Shown here one piece after another: positions 50,795 through 59,936 of a stretch of DNA of 64,000 bases. The stretch lies in assembly GCA_905215325.1 (NCBI GenBank), contig CAJMPP010000006.1:1-64000 (forward strand), in the 5' to 3' direction. The notes under the pieces are model-generated. The model was not told the origin of the DNA. It saw only the letters and a program-made list of their open reading frames with translations, and did not search any database. The position numbers and the translations under genes are program-made. This DNA comes from an uncultured bacterium. GTDB taxonomy: Bacteria > Actinomycetota > Coriobacteriia > Coriobacteriales > Eggerthellaceae. The stretch's first letter is position 1; each line of letters opens with the position of its first letter.

Positions 50795-51763
50795 GTGAGC
50801 GAATTGGCAAACCAAGAGTTTCGGCATATACCGGTCCTGCTCCCCGAGTGCCTCGAGCACTTGAACCTCAAACCGCAGCAGACGTTCGTGGACGCAACGC
50901 TCGGCGGGGCAGGGCATTCCTTCGAAGTTGCCCAGCGCATCGGATGCGGGGGCACCCTCATCGGCATCGATCAGGACGACGTGGCGCTTGCCGCGGCCGC
51001 CCGCAAACTCGGCTCGCTGCCCGATGAGCTGCGCCCGCACCTGGAACTGGTGCGCAACAACTTCGGCAACATGGACGAAGCGCTTCTGAGCGTGGATGTT
51101 CCCGGTGTGGACGCGTTCTTGTTCGACATCGGCGTATCCTCCGTTCAGATCGACACGCCATCACGGGGCTTCTCCTTCAAGGAGGACGGCCCGCTTGATA
51201 TGAGGATGGATCCGGGGAAAAACACCCTAACCGCAGCAGAGGTCGTGAACACCTACAACGCAGCAGACCTCACTCGGATCATCCGCTCCTACTCCGATGA
51301 GCGGTGGGCCAGCCGCATCGCGGACTTCATCGTCCGCGCCCGCGAAAAGGCCCCGCTTGAAACGAGCGCGCAGCTGGTCGACGTCATCAAGGCGGCCATC
51401 CCGGCAAGCGCGCGCCGCGCCGGCGGCCATCCCGCCAAGCGCACGTTCCAGGCCCTGCGCATCGAGGTCAACGGCGAGCTCGACGTTCTGAAAAGCGGCC
51501 TGGAAGCTGCCATCCGCTGGGCGAACCCCGGCGGGCGCATCTGCGTGATCAGCTACCACTCGCTTGAGGACCGCATCGTCAAGGATATGTTCCAAAGCTT
51601 CGCGAACCGTTGCACCTGCCCGCCCGATCTTCCGGTGTGCATGTGCGGCAAGGAGCCGATACTCAAGGTGCTTACCCGAAAGCCCATCGTCCCCACGGCC
51701 GATGAGATAGCGCGCAACCCCCGCGCCCGCAGCGCCAAGCTGCGCGTGGCGCAGAAGCTGTAG
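50795..51763 (+). CDS. rsmH: 16S rRNA (cytosine-1402 N4) methyltransferase
   Basis: The 322-residue SAM-dependent enzyme, formerly MraW, methylates C1402 of 16S rRNA in the P site. Motifs: H-I-P-V-L-L-P-E-C-L, V-D-A-T-L-G-G-A-G-H-S (SAM site), D-Q-D-D, F-D-I-G-V-S-S and S-Y-H-S-L-E-D-R-I-V-K. The start is GTG 50,795, very close to its GGAAGG; TTG 50,804 (three codons later) has better spacing. Confidence 0.95.
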   Translation: MSELANQEFRHIPVLLPECLEHLNLKPQQTFVDATLGGAGHSFEVAQRIGCGGTLIGIDQDDVALAAAARKLGSLPDELRPHLELVRNNFGNMDEALLSVDVPGVDAFLFDIGVSSVQIDTPSRGFSFKEDGPLDMRMDPGKNTLTAAEVVNTYNAADLTRIIRSYSDERWASRIADFIVRAREKAPLETSAQLVDVIKAAIPASARRAGGHPAKRTFQALRIEVNGELDVLKSGLEAAIRWANPGGRICVISYHSLEDRIVKDMFQSFANRCTCPPDLPVCMCGKEPILKVLTRKPIVPTADEIARNPRARSAKLRVAQKL

Positions 51764-51858
51764 CGCAGCACGAAGACAGCAACAACACGACAACCGAGCA
51801 AACCCGTTCGCGCAACGTGCCACCGTAAACGAAGCAGAAACACGAAAGGAGGTGGAGC

Positions 51859-52323
51859 ATGAGCGCGCAGCCCGCGTATTCCCTGTATCCCGAACGCGCC
51901 GTCGAGCGCGCCCCGCGCACGCGCATCTCCGTCGTGCCCGGCCAGCGCACCCGCTCCGTCGCTCCCGCCTCCACCGTCACGCCCGGCCTCGTGCTGAAGG
52001 CGGCGATCATCGTCATGGCGGTTTTGGCCCTGGTGGGCATCGCAAGCCTCACCCTTTCGGCGGCCACCGTGACCACCTCCATGCAATCCCAGGCGCTTTC
52101 CAGCCAGATCGACGACGCCCGCGCACAGGGCAGCTCGCTCGAGGTCACGCAAAGCCTGCTTTCCAACTCCACCCGCGTGCGTATGCAGGCCGAGAAGCTC
52201 GGCATGGCGGCGCCTGCGGAAGTGGGTACCATCAACATGCCCGAAGACGTGGTTTCCACCAACGACGATGGGTCGCTTTCCCTGTCCCGCAGCGTGGAGA
52301 CCGCCACCAACGCCGGGGAGTAG
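51859..52323 (+). CDS. ftsL: FtsL-like cell division protein
   Basis: The 154-residue bitopic protein has a Pro/Arg-rich cytoplasmic part (1-42), one membrane helix (L-V-L-K-A-A-I-I-V-M-A-V-L-A-L-V-G-I-A-S-L, about 43-65) and a short extracytoplasmic coiled coil. FtsL is poorly conserved, so the call rests on topology, size and position between rsmH and ftsI. It joins FtsB and FtsQ to activate the FtsW-FtsI synthase. AAAGGAGG lies upstream. The next gene starts 6 bp later. Confidence 0.8.
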   Translation: MSAQPAYSLYPERAVERAPRTRISVVPGQRTRSVAPASTVTPGLVLKAAIIVMAVLALVGIASLTLSAATVTTSMQSQALSSQIDDARAQGSSLEVTQSLLSNSTRVRMQAEKLGMAAPAEVGTINMPEDVVSTNDDGSLSLSRSVETATNAGE

Positions 52324-52329
52324 CCCGTT

Positions 52330-54378
52330 ATGCAGAATCGAAACCGCCCGCCTCGCAACGACGGCGGCGCCCGCGATGCCCAGCGTCGCGCGAACAACAG
52401 CAGATCCGGCCGTTCGTCAGGCCAACACGCAAGCCGCACCGACGCCCGCAGCGCATACCGCTCCGGGCGTCACGGCGCTTCGGGGCAGAGCCGTTCCCGC
52501 AACGCGCGCTCCGAACGCGATGCGCGCGCGTCCCGCTCGCGAAGCGGCGCATCCCGCCGCCAGCCCGCCCAGCCTAAAAGCGGCGCCGCGGGCTTCATCG
52601 CGTTCCTCAATGCCGAGCGCGCACTCGCGCCGCTGTTCCTGTTCGGCCTTATCGTCGCGCTGTTCTTCGGCAAGCTCGTGTGGCTGCAGGTCATCAAGGC
52701 CCCCGAGTTCACCGAGCAGTCCCAGGCGCAGCGCACGTCCAAGATCGTGCTCGAGCCGCGTCGCGGCACCATATACGACCGCAACGGCGTGGTGCTCGCC
52801 ACCAGCGTCGACGCAACCACCATCTACGTCAACCCCGTCGAGGTGAGCGACCCCAACCTGACCGCGGGCATCCTGGCGCAGGTGCTCGGCGGCGAGGCGA
52901 AGGACTATCTGGAAAAGGTCACCGTCAGCGACACGTACTATTCGATCATCAAGCGCAAGGCCGACACGAGCGTCGGCGACGAGGTCAGGCAGCTGGCCTC
53001 CGAGCGCGTCGAGGAGGCGCAGAACAAGGAGACGGCCGACGCCAAGGCGGCGGGTCGCAAAGCCGAAACCATCGCCTCGGGCATCCACTATGTCTCCGAA
53101 AGCCGCCGCGAGTATCCCAACGCTCAGGTGGGCGGCCAGGTGGTCGGCGCGTGCAGCATCGGCGTGGATTCGGACACGAACCGCGAATACTATTACGGCA
53201 TCTGCGGCCTTGAGGCGCAGTACAACGACGTGCTCTCCGGCACGCCGGGCTACATGGAGCAGGAATACGGCCAGACCGGCCAGCTCATTCCTAGCGGCAC
53301 GCACGAGAAGGTGGACGCCATCGACGGGCAGGACATCGTCGTGTCCATCGACATCGAGCTGCAGCGCCAGGTCGAGGATTCCCTGACGTCGGGCTGCAAG
53401 GGCCTCAACGCCACGGGCGGCTCCGCCGTGCTCATGGACGGCTCCACCGGCGAGATCTACGCCGCCGCATCCCTTCCGCTGTTCAACCCCGCCGATCGAA
53501 GCGAGGTCAAGGAAGGCGCCATGCAGCTCAAGTGCGTCACCGACCTGTTCGAGCCCGGCTCCATCTTCAAGTCGGTCTCGACCATGGCCATCTTGGAGAC
53601 GGGCACGCTCACGCCTGATTCCGAGTTGTTCTGCCCGGCCTCGATCACCGCGGACGGCTATACCATCTCCGACGCCCATGAGCGCGGCGACGCCACGTTC
53701 ACGCTGCGCCAGATCCTCGACCAGTCCTCCAACGTCGGCATCTCGCTTGCCACGGAGAAGATGGGCTTCGAGGAGCTGTACAACCACATCGTCCGCTACA
53801 ACCTGCACTCCGACACCGGCGTGGATTATCCCGGCGAAGGGGAGGAGGGCACCGACGTGCTCGGCATGCTCGCGCCCTACGACCAGTGGTCGGCGGTCCA
53901 GGCATACAACGTATCGTTCGGCCAGGGCGTGTCGGTCACCCCGCTGCAGATGACGCGCTTCTACGGCGCCATCGTCAACAACGGCGTCGAGTGCGTGCCG
54001 CACTTCCTCATCGGCATGCCGCAAAGCGGCACCACGCCAAGCTACGGCACCACGCAGGTCATTGAAAACACCGCGGCGCTCGGCGACATGCAGTCGATGC
54101 TCAAGACCGTCGTCACCGATGGCACGGGCAAGAACGCCGCCATCGACGGGTTCAACGTGGTCGGCAAGACCTCCACGGCCGAGATCTACGACGAGGAGAA
54201 CGGCGGTTACCGCAAGAACGTGTATAACTTGGCGTTCACGGGCTTTTTGGCGGATTCGTCAAGCAAGCTGGTGTGCTTTGTGGGCGCAAATGAGGTTCCT
54301 GGGGACGGCGTCGTCACGCCTATCTTTAAGGATATAATGACTGCGGCAATCGATCGATTCGGGATTACGTCTGAGTGA
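52330..54378 (+). CDS. ftsI: Septal peptidoglycan transpeptidase (class B penicillin-binding protein)
   Basis: The 682-residue protein has a 90-residue Arg/Ser-rich cytoplasmic tail, one membrane helix (about 96-117), a pedestal domain and the transpeptidase domain. The active-site serine is S411 in P-G-S-I-F-K414, and the second motif is S466-S-N468. The third motif reads K613-T-S615-T-A where nearly all relatives have K-T-G or K-S-G. It cross-links septal peptidoglycan with FtsW as glycosyltransferase partner. No PASTA domains are seen. It starts 6 bp after ftsL. Confidence 0.93.
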   Translation: MQNRNRPPRNDGGARDAQRRANNSRSGRSSGQHASRTDARSAYRSGRHGASGQSRSRNARSERDARASRSRSGASRRQPAQPKSGAAGFIAFLNAERALAPLFLFGLIVALFFGKLVWLQVIKAPEFTEQSQAQRTSKIVLEPRRGTIYDRNGVVLATSVDATTIYVNPVEVSDPNLTAGILAQVLGGEAKDYLEKVTVSDTYYSIIKRKADTSVGDEVRQLASERVEEAQNKETADAKAAGRKAETIASGIHYVSESRREYPNAQVGGQVVGACSIGVDSDTNREYYYGICGLEAQYNDVLSGTPGYMEQEYGQTGQLIPSGTHEKVDAIDGQDIVVSIDIELQRQVEDSLTSGCKGLNATGGSAVLMDGSTGEIYAAASLPLFNPADRSEVKEGAMQLKCVTDLFEPGSIFKSVSTMAILETGTLTPDSELFCPASITADGYTISDAHERGDATFTLRQILDQSSNVGISLATEKMGFEELYNHIVRYNLHSDTGVDYPGEGEEGTDVLGMLAPYDQWSAVQAYNVSFGQGVSVTPLQMTRFYGAIVNNGVECVPHFLIGMPQSGTTPSYGTTQVIENTAALGDMQSMLKTVVTDGTGKNAAIDGFNVVGKTSTAEIYDEENGGYRKNVYNLAFTGFLADSSSKLVCFVGANEVPGDGVVTPIFKDIMTAAIDRFGITSE

Positions 54379-54387
54379 GGTATCCAA

Positions 54388-55881
54388 ATGGGTAAGACCT
54401 GCACCGAACTGTTTGAAGGCATGGACTGCACCATCATCGGCAACGCGCAAGATGAGGTTGAGGGCATCGCCTATCGAAGTGATAAAGTCAAGCCCGGCGA
54501 CGCGTTCTTCTGCATCGTCGGCATGAAAACCGACGGCCACACCTTCGCCCAGGACGCCATCGACCATGGCGCGAAGGTGCTCGTGGTGGAGCGCAAGGTC
54601 TACCTGGCCGACGCCACCGACGTCACGGAGGTCGTGGTGTCCGATACGCGCAAGGCCATGGCAGAGGCGTCGGCGCGCTTCTACGACGATCCGTCGCGCG
54701 CGCTTTCGCTGGTGGGCGTCACGGGCACCAACGGCAAAACCACCACCACGTATCTGGTGGAGCATATCGCCCGCGTGGCGGGCAAGCGAACGGGCGTCAT
54801 CGGCACCGTGGGCACCGTAATCGGCGATGTGCATGAGAAATCCTCGCACACCACGCCGGAATCGCCTGACCTGCAGCATCTGCTCGCCCGCATGCGCGAC
54901 GCGCGCTGCGACGTGGTGGCCATGGAGGTTTCCAGCCACGCGCTCGACCTTGAGCGCACGTACGCCTCGTCGTTCGCGGTCACGGCGTTCTCCAACCTGA
55001 CGCAGGACCATCTCGACTACCATCACACCTTCGAGGCCTACTTCGAGGCGAAGGCGCGCCTGTTCGGCAAGGATTACCCTGCCCGCCGCGTCATCTGCAT
55101 CGACGACAAGTGGGGCAAGGAGCTGCTGCGCCGCTGCTCGGAGGCCGGCGACAGCGTGGTCACCACGGGCTTCGACCGCTCGGCGCTCATCCATCCCAAG
55201 GATGTTCAGTACTATTCCACGCACACCTCCATCACGCTCAACGTGCGCGGCTCCTACTATGAGTTCGACTACCCGCTCGTGGGCAAGTTCAACGTCGAGA
55301 ACATCATGTGCGCGTTCGGTATCGGCATCCAGCTGGGCATCGGCGTGTCCACCATCATCGACGCGCTGCGCGAGGCCCCGCAGACCCCGGGCCGCCTCGA
55401 GCGCGTGCATACGCCGCATGACGGCGGCGTGTCGGTGTTCGTCGACTACGCGCATACCCCCGACGCCTTGGAGAAGGCCTTAGGCTCCATCATGGCGCTC
55501 ACGCCCGGCCGCACCATCTGCGTGTTCGGCTGCGGCGGCGACCGCGATGCGTCCAAGCGCCCCATCATGGGCCGCGCCGCGCTTGCGGCCGACCATGCCG
55601 TGGTCACGTCCGACAATCCCCGTACCGAGGACCCCGATGCCATCATCGCCGATATCGTGGCGGGCATGGGGCAGGGCGAGGGCCGCTTCGACGTGCAGCC
55701 CGACCGCCGCGCCGCCATCGCGCGCGCCATCGAGCTCGCCGAACCCGGCGATTCCATCCTGGTGGCCGGCAAGGGCCACGAGGATTATCAGCTGGTAGGC
55801 AAGGAAGTGCTCTCCTTCGACGACCGCGTCGTCGCCCGCGAGGAGCTTGAACGTGCATTCGGCGAAGGAGCTTGTGAGTAA
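54388..55881 (+). CDS. murE: UDP-MurNAc-tripeptide synthetase
   Basis: The 497-residue Mur ligase adds the third residue (lysine or meso-diaminopimelate) to UDP-MurNAc-L-Ala-D-Glu. The three-domain plan is clear: N-terminal UDP domain, ATP-binding G-V-T-G-T-N-G-K-T-T-T-T-Y, and C-terminal F-G-C-G-G-D-R-D. The segment S-D-N-P-R-T-E-D-P matches the D-N-P-R motif of mDAP-adding enzymes, so meso-diaminopimelate is the more likely substrate. It starts 9 bp after ftsI. Confidence 0.95.
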   Translation: MGKTCTELFEGMDCTIIGNAQDEVEGIAYRSDKVKPGDAFFCIVGMKTDGHTFAQDAIDHGAKVLVVERKVYLADATDVTEVVVSDTRKAMAEASARFYDDPSRALSLVGVTGTNGKTTTTYLVEHIARVAGKRTGVIGTVGTVIGDVHEKSSHTTPESPDLQHLLARMRDARCDVVAMEVSSHALDLERTYASSFAVTAFSNLTQDHLDYHHTFEAYFEAKARLFGKDYPARRVICIDDKWGKELLRRCSEAGDSVVTTGFDRSALIHPKDVQYYSTHTSITLNVRGSYYEFDYPLVGKFNVENIMCAFGIGIQLGIGVSTIIDALREAPQTPGRLERVHTPHDGGVSVFVDYAHTPDALEKALGSIMALTPGRTICVFGCGGDRDASKRPIMGRAALAADHAVVTSDNPRTEDPDAIIADIVAGMGQGEGRFDVQPDRRAAIARAIELAEPGDSILVAGKGHEDYQLVGKEVLSFDDRVVAREELERAFGEGACE

Positions 55882-55884
55882 CCA

Positions 55885-57366
55885 ATGCGTTTCACCATCG
55901 ACGAAGCCGCCCGTGCCACGGGCGGCTCCTTTTCCATCGACCCTGTAAGCGATCAGACGGAGATCACCAGCTTGACCTGGGATTCTCGCAGCGTCGAACC
56001 CGGGGCGCTCTACGTTGCGCTGCCCGGTGAGCGGGTGGACGGGCATGCCTTCGCCGCCTCCGCCGTGGCGGCGGGCGCGGCGTGCGTGCTCGCACAGCAT
56101 GAGCTCGACCAGGCTTCGGCGGACCAGATCGCAGCCGCGGGGGCAGCCGTTATCCAGGTTCCCGACACCCAGGCGGCCGTCACGGCGCTTGCGCGCGCAT
56201 GGCGAGACCGTCTCGAGGGCCGCGTCATCGGCATCACTGGGTCTACGGGTAAAACCACCACGAAGAACCTCGTGCGCGACGTGCTCGCCGCCGCCGGCAG
56301 CGTGTGCGCAACGAAGGGCAACCAGAACAACGAGCTCGGCGTCCCCAACACCGTGCTGGCCGCCCAGGCCGACACGCGAAACGTCATCGTCGAGATGGGC
56401 ATGCGCGGCCTTCATCAGCTCGAGGAGCTGTGCGGGTTCGTGCGCCCGCAATGGGGCCTTGTCACCAACGTCGGCGAAAGTCACATCGAGCTTCTGGGCA
56501 GCCGCGAGAACATTGCGCGCGCCAAAGCCGAGCTGCTCGAGGCGTTGCCCGCAGGCGGCATGGCGTTCGTCAACGCCGCGAACGATATGACCCCGAAGCT
56601 GCTCGAGTTCGCCAACCTGGACTCCCGTGGCGTCACGTGCGTGCTCTACGATGGCACCGCTCAGGCCGCCGAGCGTCGTGCGGCCCTTTCCGCCGCCGAC
56701 GCGGCGCGTCCTGCCGTGTGGTCCGAGGATGTGCGTCTCGATGCGTCGGGCTGCCCGCGTTTTGCGCTGTGCGCCTGCGGGTTCGACGGTATGCCCGAGC
56801 CCGTGCGCGTGGAATGCGCCCTTGAGTTGCGCGGCATGCACAACGTGTCCAACGCTTGCTCCGCCGCCGCCGTCGGATTCGCCGCCGGCATGGAGGCCGC
56901 GCAGGTTGCAGCGGCGCTTTCGGGCGCCAAGCCCGAGGCGGGACGCCAAGAGGTCATCGAGGCTCCGGGCGGCTTCACCGTCATCAACGACGCCTACAAT
57001 GCGAACCCCGATTCCATGCGCGCGTCGCTTTCCACGTTCGCCGCGCTCGATGTCGCCGGAGCGCGCATCGCGGTGCTCGGCGACATGGGCGAGCTCGGCT
57101 CGTTCGCGCCGCAGCTTCACGAGGAAGTGGGCGTCTTCGCCGCCGAATGCGGCCTTGACCGCCTGGTGTGCGTCGGGCAGCTTGCCCAGGGCATCGCGGC
57201 CGGCGCGCAAAAGGCCGGCATGCCGGCTGACCGCATCGCGATGGTCGCCGACGGCGCCGCCGCCCTTGCGGACGTTCGCGAACACGTCGCCTCCGGCAGC
57301 GCGGTGCTCGTGAAGGCCTCGCATTTCATGGCCCTTGAGAAAGTGGTAGAAGGATTGGTTGAATAG
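55885..57366 (+). CDS. murF: UDP-MurNAc-tripeptide D-alanyl-D-alanine ligase
   Basis: The 493-residue ligase adds D-Ala-D-Ala to complete the pentapeptide. Motifs: G-I-T-G-S-T-G-K-T-T-T-K-N (ATP loop), T-N-V-G-E-S-H (carbamylated-lysine region) and N-D-A-Y-N-A-N-P-D-S-M-R-A in the C-terminal domain. The gene is 3 bp after murE and 2 bp before mraY, so all three are likely co-translated. Confidence 0.95.
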   Translation: MRFTIDEAARATGGSFSIDPVSDQTEITSLTWDSRSVEPGALYVALPGERVDGHAFAASAVAAGAACVLAQHELDQASADQIAAAGAAVIQVPDTQAAVTALARAWRDRLEGRVIGITGSTGKTTTKNLVRDVLAAAGSVCATKGNQNNELGVPNTVLAAQADTRNVIVEMGMRGLHQLEELCGFVRPQWGLVTNVGESHIELLGSRENIARAKAELLEALPAGGMAFVNAANDMTPKLLEFANLDSRGVTCVLYDGTAQAAERRAALSAADAARPAVWSEDVRLDASGCPRFALCACGFDGMPEPVRVECALELRGMHNVSNACSAAAVGFAAGMEAAQVAAALSGAKPEAGRQEVIEAPGGFTVINDAYNANPDSMRASLSTFAALDVAGARIAVLGDMGELGSFAPQLHEEVGVFAAECGLDRLVCVGQLAQGIAAGAQKAGMPADRIAMVADGAAALADVREHVASGSAVLVKASHFMALEKVVEGLVE

Positions 57367-57368
57367 CT

Positions 57369-58406
57369 ATGTTGCACATATTCGCGTCATACCCCACGTT
57401 TTTGGTGTTCGTGGCCATCGTGGTTGCCATTGCGGTCACCATGGTGCTTATGCCGGCGTGGATCAAGTTCCTCAAATCTAGCCATATCGGCCAGCAGGTG
57501 CGCGCTGACGGCCCTGAAAGCCACTTGGTGAAGCAGGGTACGCCCACCATGGGCGGTGTCATCATGCTCGTCTCCGTCATCCTCACGGCGCTCGTGGTGG
57601 GCCATCCCACGCCTGAAACGTTCGCGCTGCTCATCGCCACCGTCCTCACGGGCTGCCTGGGCCTTATCGATGACGCCGAGAAAGTGGTCAAGGAGCGCAG
57701 CCTGGGCCTTACCCCGAAAGCCAAGCTGGTGGGCCAGTTCGTCATCGCCACGGTGTTCGGCCTGGTGGCCGTCAACGTGATGGGCATCGCCCCCACGGTC
57801 GAGATCCCGTTCGTCTACACGTTCGACCTTGGCGTGCTCACCACGCATTTCGGCTCCGTGGAGGTGCCGTGGCTCTACATCCTGTTCGTGGACATCCTGC
57901 TCATGGGCATGTGCAACGCCGTCAACCTTACCGACGGCCTTGACGGCCTGGCAGCAGGCACGGTCATGATCGTCATGATCGTCATGGCGGCCATCGCATA
58001 TCGCTCCGACATGCTCGACTCCGCCATCTTCGCCGCCGCCCTCGCCGGCGCCTGCGTGGGCTTTCTCTGGTTCAACTCGTTTCCCGCCGACATCTTCATG
58101 GGCGACACGGGCTCCCTTGCCCTCGGCATGGCGCTCGGCTGTCTTGCGGTGTTCACCAAGTCCGAGTTCATCGTGCTCGTCATAGGCGGCCTGTTCGTGG
58201 CCGAGGCCCTGTCGGTCATGATCCAGGTGTTCTACTACAAGAAAACCCATAAGCGCATCTTCCTTATGGCCCCGCTTCATCATCATTTCGAGAAGAAGGG
58301 CTGGTCCGAAACGAAGGTCGTCGTGCGCTTCTGGATCGTCTCCGGCGTGCTGGCCGCGCTCGGCTTCGCCGTGTACTTCGCAGAAACCTTGATGGCGGTG
58401 GCATAG
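57369..58406 (+). CDS. mraY: Phospho-MurNAc-pentapeptide translocase
   Basis: The 345-residue integral membrane enzyme transfers phospho-MurNAc-pentapeptide to undecaprenyl phosphate, forming lipid I. There are about ten helices; the catalytic loops are visible: G-T-P-T-M-G-G, D-D-A-E-K (usual D-D), N-L-T-D-G-L-D-G-L-A and the late M-A-P-L-H-H-H-F-E. Length is normal. Confidence 0.96.
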   Translation: MLHIFASYPTFLVFVAIVVAIAVTMVLMPAWIKFLKSSHIGQQVRADGPESHLVKQGTPTMGGVIMLVSVILTALVVGHPTPETFALLIATVLTGCLGLIDDAEKVVKERSLGLTPKAKLVGQFVIATVFGLVAVNVMGIAPTVEIPFVYTFDLGVLTTHFGSVEVPWLYILFVDILLMGMCNAVNLTDGLDGLAAGTVMIVMIVMAAIAYRSDMLDSAIFAAALAGACVGFLWFNSFPADIFMGDTGSLALGMALGCLAVFTKSEFIVLVIGGLFVAEALSVMIQVFYYKKTHKRIFLMAPLHHHFEKKGWSETKVVVRFWIVSGVLAALGFAVYFAETLMAVA

Positions 58407-58409
58407 GGT

Positions 58410-59924
58410 ATGGAGAACCAGAAGATGCTTGCAGGCAAGAAACACGCTCCCGAAAGCTTGGGCCGCGTCCTCGTGCTCGGTCTGGGCAAGTCCGGCCACG
58501 ATGCTGTCGATTACCTCATGGCGCAGCTCGGCGGCCGCGTGGCTCAGCTGGCCGTGTTCGGCGGGCAGCCCAATGCCGCTTCCGATGCGTATGCGGGCAA
58601 GGCGCGCGACCGCGGCGCCATCGTCGAGTTCGGCGAGGGCGCGGTCGATCGCTTGGCGCAAGCGTGCGGAGGGCATTTCGAGCTGTGCATCGCAAGCCCG
58701 GGCATCTCCGAGTTCTCCGACCTGTACCGCTCGGCCGCTGCCGTAAGCGACGAGGTCGTCAGCGAGGTCGAGCTCGCATGGCGCGAGTCCGATAGCTCCA
58801 GCACGTGGGTTGCCGTCACGGGAACCAACGGCAAGACCACCGTCACCGCTTTGACCAACCATCTGCTTCGCGCCGCGGGCATGGCAAGCGCCGCCGTCGG
58901 CAACATCGGCGATACGTGCATCTCCGCCGTGGCCGCCGGCGAAACCGACGTCTACGTGGCCGAGGTGTCGTCGTATCAGCTCGCGTCCACGAAGCTGTTC
59001 GCGCCCAACGTGGCCGTGCTGCTCAACATCACGCCCGACCATCTGCATTGGCACCATACGCTGGAAAACTACGCCGCCGCCAAGATGAAGGTGCTCGACA
59101 ACCTTGCTCGGGTCCCCGGCTCGGTCGCGGTCATGGACGCCTCCAACGACGTCGTCCGCGCCGAGGTCCGCCGCCTGCGCAGCATCGATGGCGGTTGCGG
59201 TTTCGCCATCGTGCCCATGGGCACGGCAGAAGGCTTGCAGGGCGACATGCGCGCCCGTTGCGGTGCCGACAACGCCGCGTTCATCAACGGCGAAGGCGAG
59301 CTCATCGTGGCCCTCAAGGGGCAGGAGCATGCCCTCATCAACGCCGATCGCCTCAAGATCAAGGGCGCGCACAACGCCGGCAACGCGCTTGCCGCCGCCG
59401 CGGCGGCGCTGGCCGCCGGCGCTTCCGACGAGGCCGTGTGCGAGGCGCTTGCCACGTTCAGCCCGCTCGAGCATCGCATCGAGCCTTGCGGCACCGTGCG
59501 CGGCGCCGAATGTTATAACGATTCGAAGGCCACCAACGTCGACGCCACGCTCAAGGCGCTGGCGGCGTTCCCGCATACCCGTCCCATCGTGCTGCTCGGC
59601 GGCGACGACAAGGGCACCGATCTGGCCGATCTGGTCGCGGCGGCCCATGCCCACACGCGCGCCGTGGTGTGCTTCGGCGCGGCGGGCGCTCGCTTCTTCC
59701 AGGCGTTCAAGGAGCAAGTCTCTCAGGCGCCGGCAGATTTCCAACTGCTCACGGCGAACAACATGGAGTCTGCGCTCGAGGTCGCGCTCGAACAGGCGAA
59801 GGCTGGGGAAGTGGTGCTGCTTTCGCCCGCTTGCGCATCGTTCGACGAGTTCCACTCCTTCGAGGAGCGCGGCGAGGTTTTCAAGAAGCTCGTGGCCGCT
59901 CGCGCGGCCAAGCTTGGCGCGTAA
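58410..59924 (+). CDS. murD: UDP-MurNAc-L-alanine D-glutamate ligase
   Basis: The 504-residue ligase adds D-Glu. It shows V-L-G-L-G-K-S-G-H-D near the start, the ATP loop V-T-G-T-N-G-K-T-T-V-T, L-N-I-T-P-D-H-L and the C-terminal N-D-S-K-A-T-N-V-D-A-T. It is slightly longer than the usual 440-470 residues because of a loop near 255-305. It starts 3 bp after mraY and is followed by ftsW. Confidence 0.95.
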   Translation: MENQKMLAGKKHAPESLGRVLVLGLGKSGHDAVDYLMAQLGGRVAQLAVFGGQPNAASDAYAGKARDRGAIVEFGEGAVDRLAQACGGHFELCIASPGISEFSDLYRSAAAVSDEVVSEVELAWRESDSSSTWVAVTGTNGKTTVTALTNHLLRAAGMASAAVGNIGDTCISAVAAGETDVYVAEVSSYQLASTKLFAPNVAVLLNITPDHLHWHHTLENYAAAKMKVLDNLARVPGSVAVMDASNDVVRAEVRRLRSIDGGCGFAIVPMGTAEGLQGDMRARCGADNAAFINGEGELIVALKGQEHALINADRLKIKGAHNAGNALAAAAAALAAGASDEAVCEALATFSPLEHRIEPCGTVRGAECYNDSKATNVDATLKALAAFPHTRPIVLLGGDDKGTDLADLVAAAHAHTRAVVCFGAAGARFFQAFKEQVSQAPADFQLLTANNMESALEVALEQAKAGEVVLLSPACASFDEFHSFEERGEVFKKLVAARAAKLGA

Positions 59925-59936
59925 GGGCGGTTTTAC

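Noticed and set aside
50804..51763. rsmH start at TTG 50,804
   Set aside because: It has better spacing from GGAAGG but the GTG at 50,795 cannot be excluded; the longer form was kept.
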